A stretch of DNA of 12,510 bases, from NCBI GenBank assembly GCA_030696235.1, contig JAUYSN010000145.1:1-12510 (forward strand), read 5' to 3'. The notes below the pieces were generated by a model. It had not been told where the DNA came from. It made no database searches and worked only from the letters and a program-made list of their open reading frames with translations. This DNA is from Sulfuricella sp. (GTDB lineage Bacteria > Pseudomonadota > Gammaproteobacteria > Burkholderiales > Sulfuricellaceae). The position numbers were made by a program, and so were the translations under genes. Of the stretch, positions 1 to 7,621 are shown piece after piece; the first letter of the stretch is position 1; each line of letters opens with the position of its first letter.

Positions 1-147
1 CGCCAGGAGGTGCTCGCGGGCATCGTCATCACCCTGCTCGCCGCGCTGTGGATACGCATCATGATCAGCCGCAGGCAGCTCAAGGTCTGGCATCTGGGGA
101 TCAATGGGGCGATGTACATCACCTACCTGGTGATTGTGCTAGCTTAA
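1..147 (+). CDS. Membrane protein C-terminus (partial), possibly Na+/Ca2+-exchanger family
   Basis: The first reading frame is open from the window edge to a TAA at 145-147, giving 48 residues of a protein whose start lies outside. It shows two hydrophobic stretches, roughly residues 4-21 and 33-48, separated by a basic loop (SRRQLKVW). The protein therefore ends with two membrane helices, the last reaching the C-terminus (ITYLVIVLA). This helix, basic loop, helix ending resembles the C-terminus of CaCA-family sodium/calcium antiporters (YrbG type). That assignment is inferred from a short tail; other polytopic membrane proteins end similarly. The gene is followed 65 bases later by glgP on the same strand, so the two could be co-transcribed. 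Confidence 0.5.
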   Translation, partial: RQEVLAGIVITLLAALWIRIMISRRQLKVWHLGINGAMYITYLVIVLA

Positions 148-212
148 GCTTTACCCCCATCCTGGTTAGCGGTAATCTGCCCGTACGCACCGTACACACG
201 GGAGATACCGCA

Positions 213-2699
213 ATGGCCAGGAAACCGGCAGCCTCAGACCAACCCCCTCAAACGGCGAAAAACAAGGACGCGGCGCCTTTCTGCCACGCGCTCGCCAATC
301 ACCTCACCTACTCCGTCGGCAAGGACCATTTCACCGCCACCCCCCGCGACTGGTTCTTTGCGCTCGCCCATGTCACCCGCGACCAGCTGACCGGGCGCTG
401 GATGGAGACCATGCGGCGCTATTACCGCGCCGACGCCAAGCGGATCTATTACCTGTCGATGGAATTCCTGATCGGCCGGTCCCTGACCAACAGCCTGCTC
501 AACATCGGGCATCTGGATCGCTGCCACCAGGCCGCGCTCGATGCCGGCCTGGACTTGGACATGGCGCGCGAAATGGAACCCGATGCCGCCCTCGGCAACG
601 GCGGTCTGGGGCGCCTGGCTGCCTGCTTCCTGGATTCCATGGCTACCCTCGGCCTGCCGAGCTACGGCTACGGCATCCGCTACGAATACGGCATGTTCAA
701 CCAGCGTATCGAAAACGGCTGGCAGGTGGAGCACCCAGACAACTGGCTGCGCTACGGCAATCCCTGGGAATTTCCGCGCCCGGAAGTGCTGTACCCGGTC
801 AAGTTTTACGGCCGGACGCTGGAATACGTCGGAGAGGATGGCAGCCCGCACCACCACTGGGTGGACACCGAGGATGTCATGGCGATGGCCTATGACACGC
901 CGGTTCCGGGCTATGGCGGCAAATCGGTGAACAATATGCGATTGTGGTCGGCCAAGGCATCACGGGATTTCGATCTGAAGTACTTCAACGAGGGCAACTA
1001 CATCATGGCGGTGGAGGACAAGAATGAATCGGAAAACTTGTCCAAGGTGCTTTACCCCGACGACACCACGACGATGGGCAGAGAACTGCGCCTGAAGCAG
1101 CAGTTTTTTTTCGTCAGCGCCTCGTTGCAGGACATGCTCTACCGCTTCAATAAATTCCACAAAAATCTCGATGAATTGCCTGACAAGGTAGCGATCCAGC
1201 TCAACGACACCCACCCCTCGATCGCGATTCCCGAACTGATGCGCATCCTGCTGGATATGTACCACCTCGACTGGGACCGTGCCTGGAACATCGTCACCCG
1301 CACCTTCTCCTACACCAACCACACACTCATGCCGGAGGCACTGGAAACCTGGCCAGTAAGCCTGTTCGAGACGATCCTGCCGCGCCACCTGCAAATCATC
1401 TACGAAATCAACCAGCGCTTCCTGAACGATGTCCGCCACCACCATCCCGGCGACGTCGAACTGCTGAAGCGCATGTCCGTCATCGATGAAGACAACGGGC
1501 GGCGCATCCGCATGGCGTACCTGGCTATCGTCGGCAGCCACCAGGTAAACGGCGTGGCGCAAATCCATACCGAGCTGATGCGCCAGACTATTTTCGCCGA
1601 CTTCGACCGCTTCTATCCGGGCAAGATCATCAACATCACCAACGGCATCACCCCGCGGCGCTGGCTCAACCAAGCCAACCCCGGCCTGGCCGGGCTGATT
1701 ACCGGGTACATCGGTAGCGACTGGATCACCAATCTGGAACAGCTGAGCAAGCTCAAGAAATTTTCCGCCGACCCAGCCTTCCAGGACAAATTTCGCGCCG
1801 TGAAGCAGGGAAACAAGGAAACTCTTGCGCGGATCATCGAGAGCAAGCTGGGCATCATGGTCAACCCCGCCTCGATGTTCGACGTGCAGATCAAGCGCAT
1901 CCACGAATACAAGCGGCAACTGCTCAACCTGCTCCGTGTCGTCGCGCTGTACAACCGCATCCGCGCCAATCCGGAGTTGGATCGGGTGCCGCGCACCGTG
2001 ATCTTCAGCGGCAAGGCGGCACCCGGTTACGCGACGGCCAAGCTGATCATCAAGCTGATCAACGACGTGGCGGACAACGTCAACAACGACCCGGCCGCAA
2101 GGGATCTGCTCAAGGTGGTGTACATTCCCAATTACGACGTGACCACCGCCTCGGACATCATCCCCGCAGCGGACATTTCCGAGCAGATTTCCACCGCCGG
2201 CACTGAAGCATCCGGTACTGGCAACATGAAGCTCGCCCTGAACGGCGCGCTGACGATCGGCACCCTGGACGGGGCCAACATCGAGATCCGCGACGAAGTC
2301 GGCGCGGACAACATTTTCATTTTCGGGCTGAATGCAGCGGAAGTCGCCGAACTGCAGGACAAGGGCTACAACCCCTGGAATTACTACCACGGCAACGAGG
2401 AACTACGACAGGTGCTGGAGATGATCGGCTCAGGCTTTTTTTCGCCGGACGAGCCTGGCCGCTTCCTCCCGATCATCGACGCGCTGACTGATGGTGGCGA
2501 CCATTACCTGCTGCTCGCTGACTACGCCGCCTACGTCGAATGCCATGAAAAAATTGAAGCGCTCTACCGCAACCCCGGTGATTGGGCACGCAAGGCCATC
2601 CTCAACGTGGCGGGCATGGGGAAGTTTTCCAGCGATCGCACCATCAGGGAATATGCGGAAAAGATCTGGGGGGTGAAAGCGGTGAGGGGTGAGGGGTGA
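213..2699 (+). CDS. glgP: Glycogen/maltodextrin phosphorylase
   Basis: This 828-residue cytoplasmic enzyme uses phosphate to release glucose-1-phosphate from alpha-1,4-glucan ends, with pyridoxal phosphate (PLP) as cofactor. The glycosyltransferase family 35 signature EASGTGNMKLALNG is present, and the PLP-binding lysine should be Lys673. Other conserved segments are YYLSMEFLIGR near the N-terminus, ALGNGGLGRLAACFLDS, LNDTHPS, NITNGITPRRWL and RIHEYKRQLLN. The length matches the family. The frame is open back to position 48, but the ATG at 213 is preferred: GGAG lies at 201-204, eight bases upstream, and the earlier part overlaps the upstream gene and does not resemble the family. The last five or so residues (VRGEG) and the stop lie inside a GGTGAGG heptamer array, so the C-terminus seems repeat-derived. 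No other glycogen gene is in the window. Whether it prefers glycogen or maltodextrin cannot be read from sequence. Confidence 0.96.
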   Translation: MARKPAASDQPPQTAKNKDAAPFCHALANHLTYSVGKDHFTATPRDWFFALAHVTRDQLTGRWMETMRRYYRADAKRIYYLSMEFLIGRSLTNSLLNIGHLDRCHQAALDAGLDLDMAREMEPDAALGNGGLGRLAACFLDSMATLGLPSYGYGIRYEYGMFNQRIENGWQVEHPDNWLRYGNPWEFPRPEVLYPVKFYGRTLEYVGEDGSPHHHWVDTEDVMAMAYDTPVPGYGGKSVNNMRLWSAKASRDFDLKYFNEGNYIMAVEDKNESENLSKVLYPDDTTTMGRELRLKQQFFFVSASLQDMLYRFNKFHKNLDELPDKVAIQLNDTHPSIAIPELMRILLDMYHLDWDRAWNIVTRTFSYTNHTLMPEALETWPVSLFETILPRHLQIIYEINQRFLNDVRHHHPGDVELLKRMSVIDEDNGRRIRMAYLAIVGSHQVNGVAQIHTELMRQTIFADFDRFYPGKIINITNGITPRRWLNQANPGLAGLITGYIGSDWITNLEQLSKLKKFSADPAFQDKFRAVKQGNKETLARIIESKLGIMVNPASMFDVQIKRIHEYKRQLLNLLRVVALYNRIRANPELDRVPRTVIFSGKAAPGYATAKLIIKLINDVADNVNNDPAARDLLKVVYIPNYDVTTASDIIPAADISEQISTAGTEASGTGNMKLALNGALTIGTLDGANIEIRDEVGADNIFIFGLNAAEVAELQDKGYNPWNYYHGNEELRQVLEMIGSGFFSPDEPGRFLPIIDALTDGGDHYLLLADYAAYVECHEKIEALYRNPGDWARKAILNVAGMGKFSSDRTIREYAEKIWGVKAVRGEG

Positions 2700-2720
2700 G
2701 GGGTGAGGGATGAGGGGTGA
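2681..2720 (+). repeat. GGTGAGG heptamer tandem array at the glgP stop
   Basis: Five head-to-tail heptamers are present (four GGTGAGG and one GATGAGG), plus five bases of a sixth. The array supplies the last codons and stop of glgP. Because 7 is not a multiple of 3, TGA occurs in all three forward frames within three units (2683, 2690, 2697), so the array stops any forward reading frame. A degenerate inverted copy follows (minus-strand ATGGGGTATGAGTGATGGG, 2737-2755). The two could pair as an imperfect hairpin between the convergent genes glgP and pilR: GGG 2707-2709, ATGAG 2710-2714 and TGA 2718-2720 with TCA 2741-2743, CTCAT 2744-2748 and CCC 2750-2752. A terminator role is only a guess. 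Confidence 0.9.
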
Positions 2721-2757
2721 AAAGTTTATCCCGTTTCCCATCACTCATACCCCATTG

Positions 2758-4140
2758 CTAATCCATCCCCAGCCGTTCCAGCCGGTAGCGCAATGCGCGG
2801 AAGGTGATGCCAAGCAGCTTGGCTGCGGCAGTCTTGTTGTAGCGCGTCTTTTCCAGCGCATCTGTGATCGCCGCTTTTTCCACGGCATCGAGGTATTCCT
2901 GCAGCGGCAAGCTTTTCATCTGCGCCATGTCCTTCGGCTGTTTCGCCGCGAGCTGCAAATCCTCGCAACCTATCTCGCCACCCGTAGTCAGCGCCATCGC
3001 CCGCTCGAGGATGTTTTCCAGCTCGCGCACGTTGCCGGGAAAATCATATTCCCGCAGTTCCTTCAACGCTGTCAGGCTCAATTTCGGCGGTTCAGCGTTC
3101 AAACACGCCACTTTCTTGAGAATTTCCGCGGCCAGCAGCGGGATATCCTCCGGGATCTCGCGCAGCGCCGGCATCTTCAACACAATCACGTTGAGCCGGT
3201 AAAACAAGTCCTGGCGAAATTTCCCGCTTTCCACACATAGCGCCAGATCCTGGTGAGTGGCGCTGATGATACGTACATCCACTGGATCTTCCTGGGTGGC
3301 CCCCACCTTGCGCACCATTTTTTCCTGGATGACGCGCAGCAGCTTCACCTGCATCGGCAAAGGCAGGTCTGCCACTTCGTCGAGGAACAGGGTGCCGCCG
3401 CTGGCCGCCTGAAAAAAACCGTCCTTGTCCTGGTTGGCGCCGGTGAAGGCGCCTTTCTTGTAACCGAAGAACTCGCTTTCCATCAGGTTCTCGGGGATCG
3501 CGCCGCAGTTGACGGCGATAAACGGGCCATCGCCGCGCGGACCGTTGAGATGGATCAGCCGCGCCGCCATCTCCTTGCCGCTGCCCGATTCCCCGGTGAT
3601 ATGAACCGGCGCTTGGCTACGCGCCAGCTTCGCTATCATCTGGCGGGTCAGATGCATCAGGGGCGAATTTCCGAGCAACGCCGGCTGGCTGGCGACGGCT
3701 TGGCCTTCTTCTATTTTTCTTGACTGACTGGGACTGGGCAATTTGAGCGCGGAGTTAACCAAAGCGCGCAGTTGGTCCAAAGATACCGGCTTGGAAAGAT
3801 AATCGAATGCGCCCGCCTTGAGGGCGGCGACGGCATTTTCCGCGCTGCCGTAGGCGGTGATCACCGCCACCGGTTTGCCGGGATAATTCCTGGTCACATA
3901 TTCCAGAAAACCCAGGCCATCTCCGTCTGGCAAACGCATGTCGGTGAGGCAAAGATTATAGTAGTTCTTGTGCAGGTACTGCTCCGCCTCGAACGTGCTG
4001 GCTGCCGCATCGACCTCCAGGCCCATGCGCTGCAGAGTCAGTACCAGCAGCTCGCGTATATCGGCCTCGTCGTCCACAACCAGCACACGGCGCGGTTGTT
4101 CTTCATTATTCCGGGAAACTTGCGGCGTCCGGTTCAACAT
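2758..4140 (-). CDS. pilR: Sigma-54-dependent response regulator PilR
   Basis: This 460-residue regulator would activate RpoN-dependent promoters, classically the major type IV pilin gene, when phosphorylated by PilS. The receiver domain spans about residues 17-130, with the probable phosphorylated aspartate at Asp67 (LTDMRLPDGDG), the acidic pair in VVDDEAD and Lys117 in LSKP. The AAA+ domain follows: Walker A GESGSGKE (183-190), sigma-54-contacting loop GAFTGA (230-235) and Walker B LFLDE (251-255). A Fis-type helix-turn-helix ends the protein (about 435-460, NKTAAAKLLGITFRALRYRL), a segment characteristic of PilR. It overlaps the end of pilS by seven bases, so the two are co-transcribed and probably translationally coupled. 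AAGGAG lies only two bases before the ATG and five before the next codon, TTG, so initiation at codon 2 is possible. No pilin gene is in the window, so the target is inferred from the family. Confidence 0.93.
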   Translation of the reverse strand: MLNRTPQVSRNNEEQPRRVLVVDDEADIRELLVLTLQRMGLEVDAAASTFEAEQYLHKNYYNLCLTDMRLPDGDGLGFLEYVTRNYPGKPVAVITAYGSAENAVAALKAGAFDYLSKPVSLDQLRALVNSALKLPSPSQSRKIEEGQAVASQPALLGNSPLMHLTRQMIAKLARSQAPVHITGESGSGKEMAARLIHLNGPRGDGPFIAVNCGAIPENLMESEFFGYKKGAFTGANQDKDGFFQAASGGTLFLDEVADLPLPMQVKLLRVIQEKMVRKVGATQEDPVDVRIISATHQDLALCVESGKFRQDLFYRLNVIVLKMPALREIPEDIPLLAAEILKKVACLNAEPPKLSLTALKELREYDFPGNVRELENILERAMALTTGGEIGCEDLQLAAKQPKDMAQMKSLPLQEYLDAVEKAAITDALEKTRYNKTAAAKLLGITFRALRYRLERLGMD

Positions 4141-5735
4141 ATCTCCTTTTCAGAGCTTATCCTGAATTGCCCGCCTTGCGGGGCTTCAATGTAATCGAGC
4201 GTGGCCCCGTTGGCTTCACACAGCTCGCGGGCAATGTAAAGCCCCAAACCGGTGCCGGTACTGTCGGTGGTAAAGAATGGCTCGAACAGCTGGGTGCGCA
4301 ACGCTTCGGCAACGCCGGGCCCGTCATCAGCCACATCCAATTGTACAACATTCCCAGGCGAGGCAAATGCCGCACGCAGGCGGATGCTGCCGTCCCGACG
4401 CCGGCAGTGGCGCCAGGCATTGCGGCACAGGTTCCACAGCACCTGGTCGAGGTGATACCGGTCGAAGCGTACCGTCACGTCATCCGCCACGTCCAGAACA
4501 ACAGCCTTGGCCGGAATTTTTTCGGTCTGACAAAACTGCTCGACGAACTGGCGCAAAGTCGTTCCCAGGCGGAGCATTTCCGGCGTGGCGCGGTCCCTGC
4601 GGTTGAGTTGCAAGACATCCTGCACCATCCGGTCGATGCGATGGGTGTTATCGCGGACAATCTGCAGCAGCCGGGCATGGGTCGCATCCTGCCCCGGCTC
4701 CTCCTGCAATAGCTGGGCCGCGTGGCCGATCGAGCTGAGGGGGTTGCGGATCTCATGTGCGATATTGGCCGTCAACCTGCCCAGTGCAGCCAGCTTATGC
4801 TGCTGGGCCCGCGCCTGCATCAGGCTCAAATCTTCCAGAAAGATCAACGCACCCAGCATCGCGTCCCCGCCAATCGCGGAAAAATGCGCCTGCACCTGTT
4901 TGCCGGTGGCCGGCACGGTCAGCTCGAAGCGATCGTTGCCAGGGTCTGCGCGCCAGCGCCGTAGGCACTCGGATAATGCCGGAAAATAGTCGTTGAGCCG
5001 CAGCTTATCCCACACTGCCGCCGGCGTGCCGAGCAATTTTTCCGCCTCGCCATTATGCTGCCTCACCCGCCCCTGCTCGTCCACCACCAGCACGCCGTCC
5101 TGCATATTATGGATCACCAGCTGGTTGACCTGGGCCAGGTTGGCAAGGTCGATGCTCTGCTTCCGCGCCAGATTCTCGGTCACAGCCAGGCGTCTGGTCA
5201 GAACAAAGGCCAGCCCGGCGATAGCGAAAAACCCCATGCTGGTCAGGCTGGTTTGCAGATAATCCTTGGTATTTCCCGCCAGCACCAGCACCTGATAAGT
5301 CTGCTCGAGCAAAAGCATAATGCTCGCCATCGCGGCATGGAACATTGCCAGGCGGCCACGGCTGACCATGCCGATGGCTACCAGCGGCCCCAGCAGGAGC
5401 AGCCCGAGGCCGCTCTGAATACCCCCGCTGGCATGCATCAGCAGCACGATAAACAAAATATCCGCACTCACCTGGGCACTCAGGAGAAGGTTGAAGCGCG
5501 GCCAGCGAATATCGATCGGCACGATCATCAGCACCGCAAAGAACACGTAAGCAATGCTGGTGGCGTAGAACAGGGAGGGATTGTAAGCGCCAAAGGGGTT
5601 GATGGCGCCGAACAGGGTATAGGCGACGGCGAACGTGCCGGCCAGGGTCAGTCGAAATAGATTGAAATAGCGGAGAGAACGCCAGTATGACTCAGGTTGA
5701 GGCGTGGGCCGAACCTGCAGCAATTCTGTCAGCAT
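4134..5735 (-). CDS. pilS: Sensor histidine kinase PilS
   Basis: This 533-residue inner-membrane kinase should phosphorylate PilR. The N-terminal 185 residues hold about six hydrophobic helices (roughly 24-48, 55-75, 85-102, 108-126, 130-152 and 163-182). A PAS-like domain follows (about 200-300, beginning VIHNMQDGVLVVDEQGRV). The dimerization box has the probable phosphorylated histidine at His327 (NIAHEIRNPLSS). The ATPase part has the N box around Asn435 and Asn439 (LWNLCRNAWRH), DDGPGV (470-475), the F box FEPFFTT and GTGLGLYIA (494-502). Membrane-PAS-HisKA-HATPase order next to pilR identifies PilS. The ATG has no evident Shine-Dalgarno sequence, and a GC-rich inverted repeat lies 12 bases upstream. 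The start is chosen because the next residues run into the conserved SYWRSLRYFNLFR segment just before the first helix. Confidence 0.92.
   Translation of the reverse strand: MLTELLQVRPTPQPESYWRSLRYFNLFRLTLAGTFAVAYTLFGAINPFGAYNPSLFYATSIAYVFFAVLMIVPIDIRWPRFNLLLSAQVSADILFIVLLMHASGGIQSGLGLLLLGPLVAIGMVSRGRLAMFHAAMASIMLLLEQTYQVLVLAGNTKDYLQTSLTSMGFFAIAGLAFVLTRRLAVTENLARKQSIDLANLAQVNQLVIHNMQDGVLVVDEQGRVRQHNGEAEKLLGTPAAVWDKLRLNDYFPALSECLRRWRADPGNDRFELTVPATGKQVQAHFSAIGGDAMLGALIFLEDLSLMQARAQQHKLAALGRLTANIAHEIRNPLSSIGHAAQLLQEEPGQDATHARLLQIVRDNTHRIDRMVQDVLQLNRRDRATPEMLRLGTTLRQFVEQFCQTEKIPAKAVVLDVADDVTVRFDRYHLDQVLWNLCRNAWRHCRRRDGSIRLRAAFASPGNVVQLDVADDGPGVAEALRTQLFEPFFTTDSTGTGLGLYIARELCEANGATLDYIEAPQGGQFRISSEKEIC
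4143..4148 (-). promoter_or_regulatory. pilR ribosome binding site with unusually short spacing
   Basis: A perfect AAGGAG lies on the minus strand inside the last codons of pilS. Only two bases separate it from the annotated ATG at 4140, which is shorter than usual, whereas the following TTG codon at 4137 has five. Either coupling to pilS translation compensates, or the TTG serves as start. The two options differ by one residue. Confidence 0.7.
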
Positions 5736-5747
5736 TGCGGGGTGATG

Positions 5748-5784
5748 CCCGGCCGATTCGCGAGTTTCACGTTAAGCGGCCGGG
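5748..5784. repeat. GC-rich inverted repeat just upstream of pilS
   Basis: CCCGGCCG (5748-5755) and CGGCCGGG (5777-5784) are perfect 8-bp inverted arms around a 21-base loop. The repeat fills most of the 61-base gap between the stop of the small zinc-finger-like gene and the pilS start. There is no T-run after it on the minus strand, so it is not a standard intrinsic terminator. It could limit pilS expression or stabilise an RNA end. That is inference. Confidence 0.6.
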
Positions 5785-5796
5785 AGAACGCAAGGA

Positions 5797-6021
5797 TTAC
5801 TTCTGATGGAGTTGGCGATGCTCATTGGTGCAAAAGGATTCACCGTGACTGACGATGCTTTCGCTCCTCGGCAGATGCACTCCACAATGGGCGCAGCGCA
5901 CCATATCCTCGCCGGTTTCGTTTTTTTGCGCGTCTTCCCGCTTGATCCTGCGGCCATAGCTTTTGACGAGGCGGTAAACAACCCAGGCGGCCAGAGCAAG
6001 AAGTATCAGTTTGATCAACAT
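5797..6021 (-). CDS. Small membrane-anchored zinc-finger-like protein, PP0621 family
   Basis: This encodes 74 residues. Residues 2-17 (LIKLILLALAAWVVYR) form one hydrophobic helix, followed by a basic, charged linker and a compact Cys/His domain with CAHCGVH (Cys43, Cys46, His49) and FCTNEH (Cys64, His68). A zinc-binding domain on the cytoplasmic side of the inner membrane is the natural reading. I recognise this as the PP0621-type conserved protein often found beside pilS in betaproteobacteria; its function is not established. It lies between tRNA-Pro and pilS on the same strand, so it may be co-transcribed with pilSR. The ATG at 6021 is chosen. A GTG immediately before it (6024) would add one residue, and a G-rich stretch (GGGGTAGG) lies just upstream of both. 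Confidence 0.8.
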   Translation of the reverse strand: MLIKLILLALAAWVVYRLVKSYGRRIKREDAQKNETGEDMVRCAHCGVHLPRSESIVSHGESFCTNEHRQLHQK

Positions 6022-6073
6022 CACCCTACCCCGGTAAACGAGGCGCCTCAGGTATCAAGATTTGGACATGAAC

Positions 6074-6150
6074 TGGTCGGGGTGAGAGGATTCGAACCTC
6101 CGGCCTCTGCGTCCCGAACGCAGCGCTCTACCAGGCTAAGCTACACCCCG
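6074..6150 (-). tRNA. tRNA-Pro (anticodon CGG), CCA encoded
   Basis: The minus strand folds into a complete cloverleaf. The acceptor stem is CGGGGTG/CACCCCG with the C1-G72 pair typical of proline tRNAs. The D stem is GCTT/GAGC. The anticodon stem CTGCG/CGCAG holds loop TTCGGGA, which reads anticodon CGG (codon CCG). The T stem is GGAGG/CCTCT with T loop TTCGAAT. Discriminator A73 and the CCA end are in the DNA (6074-6077). It starts 12 bases after the ispB stop on the same strand, so it may be processed from a longer transcript. Confidence 0.97.
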
Positions 6151-6162
6151 TGTTGATTTCTT

Positions 6163-7131
6163 TCAGTAACTTCGCGTTACCGAAAAGTCTGCCAATTGTA
6201 GCAAAGATTCCTTGTATTTTGAATGCGGCAGATGCGAAATCGCCTCGCACGCCACCCGGGCCTCAGCCTTCGCCTGGCTTTTCGCGTAATCCAGCGCGCC
6301 CGTATCGCGGATCGCGGCCATCACTGCATCCAGCTCGTTCAGGCCGCCATGCTCGATCGCCCTGCGAATCACCTCTGCTTGCTGCGGTGTGCCGTTTTTC
6401 ATGGCATAGATCAGGGGCAGCGTAGGTTTGCCCTCAGCCAAATCATCACCGACGTTTTTGCCGGTTTCGGCATGGTCGCCGGAATAATCCAGCACGTCGT
6501 CGATCAACTGGAACGCCGTGCCCATGCGCATCCCATAGACTGCCATAGCCTCCTCGTCGGCCACGGAGGCATTGCCCAGGATCGCGCCGAGGCGGGTGGC
6601 GGCCTCGAACAGTTTGGCGGTTTTGTAGTGAATCACCTGAAGATAGCGCGCCTCGTCAATATCCGCGTCGTTACAGTTCAACAGTTGCAGCACTTCGCCC
6701 TCGGCGATGACGTTGGTTGCATCCGCCAGCACCTCCATCACGCGCATGCTACCCGCCCCGACCATCATCTGGAAGGCCCTGGAATAGAGGAAGTCGCCCA
6801 CCAGCACGCTGGCGGCGTTGCCGAACAGGGCGTTGGCGGTGGCGTTGCCGCGCCGCAGGTTCGATTCGTCCACCACGTCGTCGTGCAGCAGGGTGGCGGT
6901 ATGGATGAATTCGACCACTGCCGCCAGCACGTGATGGTAGCCGCCGGAATAGCCGAACGCACCAGCCGACAACAGCACCAGCGCGGGGCGCAGGCGCTTG
7001 CCGCCACTATTGATGATGTATTCGCTGATCTGGCGGATCAGCACGACTTCGGAATAGAGCCGCTTGCGGATGACTTCATCCACGGCTAGCATATCCGACT
7101 CGATGGGACTGCGTATGGCTTCCAGCGACAC
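6163..7131 (-). CDS. ispB: Octaprenyl diphosphate synthase (long-chain trans-polyprenyl synthase)
   Basis: This 322-residue cytoplasmic enzyme extends farnesyl diphosphate with isopentenyl diphosphate units to make the ubiquinone side chain. It shows GGKRLRP (about 43-49), the first aspartate-rich motif DDVVDES (Asp84 onward), GKPTLPL, and the second aspartate-rich motif DDVLD (about 211-215). The small residues ahead of the first motif (HTATLLHDD) match the long-chain octaprenyl type as in E. coli IspB. Product length is inferred. A GTG start at 7131 is chosen: it gives the family's length and an N-terminus like its relatives (SLEAIRSPIESDMLAVD), and the longer frame's TTG at 7182 lies within the predicted promoter. 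An imperfect hairpin (6161-6185) covers the stop codon just before tRNA-Pro. Confidence 0.93.
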   Translation of the reverse strand: MSLEAIRSPIESDMLAVDEVIRKRLYSEVVLIRQISEYIINSGGKRLRPALVLLSAGAFGYSGGYHHVLAAVVEFIHTATLLHDDVVDESNLRRGNATANALFGNAASVLVGDFLYSRAFQMMVGAGSMRVMEVLADATNVIAEGEVLQLLNCNDADIDEARYLQVIHYKTAKLFEAATRLGAILGNASVADEEAMAVYGMRMGTAFQLIDDVLDYSGDHAETGKNVGDDLAEGKPTLPLIYAMKNGTPQQAEVIRRAIEHGGLNELDAVMAAIRDTGALDYAKSQAKAEARVACEAISHLPHSKYKESLLQLADFSVTRSY

Positions 7132-7163
7132 AAAAAATCCAGAGGTTGTGTGAAAAAGGGCTA

Positions 7164-7193
7164 ATGGTAGGAACGAGAGCAATTCGGTGTCAA
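7164..7193 (-). promoter_or_regulatory. Predicted sigma-70 promoter for ispB
   Basis: On the minus strand a perfect -35 hexamer TTGACA (7188-7193) is followed after 18 bases by TACCAT (7164-7169), four of six matches to the -10 consensus. Transcription would start near 7157, leaving a leader of about 25 bases before the GTG at 7131. This argues against the upstream TTG at 7182, which would lie in the spacer. Confidence 0.6.
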
Positions 7194-7229
7194 GTTTTTC
7201 CAGTCCCGCCCCTGATTCCTAAACAATAT

Positions 7230-7259
7230 TTAACCCTCGTCACAAAATTCTGGTACAAT
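7230..7259 (+). promoter_or_regulatory. Predicted extended -10 promoter for rplU-rpmA
   Basis: TACAAT (7254-7259) is preceded by TGG, an extended -10 arrangement. TTAACC (7230-7235) sits 18 bases upstream and matches four of six -35 positions. Transcription would begin about 7266, giving a short leader before rplU. It is divergent from the ispB promoter. Confidence 0.65.
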
Positions 7260-7294
7260 CGCGTTCCTTTTTAAAAGCAAGTGTGGAGCTCAAT

Positions 7295-7609
7295 ATGTAC
7301 GCGGTCATAAAAACCGGTGGCAAGCAGTATCGCGTTGCCCCTGGCGAAAAATTGAAAATAGAACAGATACCGGCAGACATTGGCAGCGAAATCGTACTGG
7401 ATCAAGTATTAATGGTTGCAGACGGTGAAGCAGTCACGGTAGGCACGCCCCTGGTAAGCGGCGCTACGGTCAAGGCGACGGTCGTCGCGCATGGTCGCGG
7501 CGATAAGGTGCAGATTTTTAAAATGCGTCGTCGCAAGCACTACCAGAAGCATCAGGGACATCGTCAGAACTATACCGAGATCCGCATCGACGGCATCGCG
7601 GCGCAGTAA
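7295..7609 (+). CDS. rplU: 50S ribosomal protein L21
   Basis: This 104-residue protein binds 23S rRNA in the large ribosomal subunit. It begins [14 protein letters not shown] and contains the conserved basic C-terminal part ([20 protein letters not shown]). Length and sequence match bacterial L21 end to end. The ATG at 7295 is preferred over an in-frame GTG at 7283 because GGAG (7285-7288) lies six bases before it and family members start with MYAVI or similar. rpmA follows 12 bases later, the usual L21-L27 operon. A promoter is visible just upstream. Confidence 0.98.
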   Translation: MYAVIKTGGKQYRVAPGEKLKIEQIPADIGSEIVLDQVLMVADGEAVTVGTPLVSGATVKATVVAHGRGDKVQIFKMRRRKHYQKHQGHRQNYTEIRIDGIAAQ

Positions 7610-7621
7610 GGAGAATCAGCA

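Noticed and set aside
48..212. N-terminal extension of glgP by 55 residues
   Set aside because: It overlaps the upstream membrane-protein gene in another frame and lacks family similarity. The ATG at 213 has a good ribosome binding site.
148..212. Promoter and hairpin control of glgP (CCCGT/ACGGG at 180-202 touching the ribosome binding site)
   Set aside because: The stem is only five to seven pairs with bulges, and no -35/-10 pair is convincing. It is too weak to annotate.
960..2390. Long open frame (476 codons) on the minus strand opposite glgP
   Set aside because: It mirrors the codon structure of glgP, shows no recognisable domain, and glgP is certain on the other strand.
7132..7182. 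Longer ispB starting at TTG 7182
   Set aside because: The TTG lies in the predicted promoter spacer and has no ribosome binding site. The GTG at 7131 gives the family length and N-terminus.
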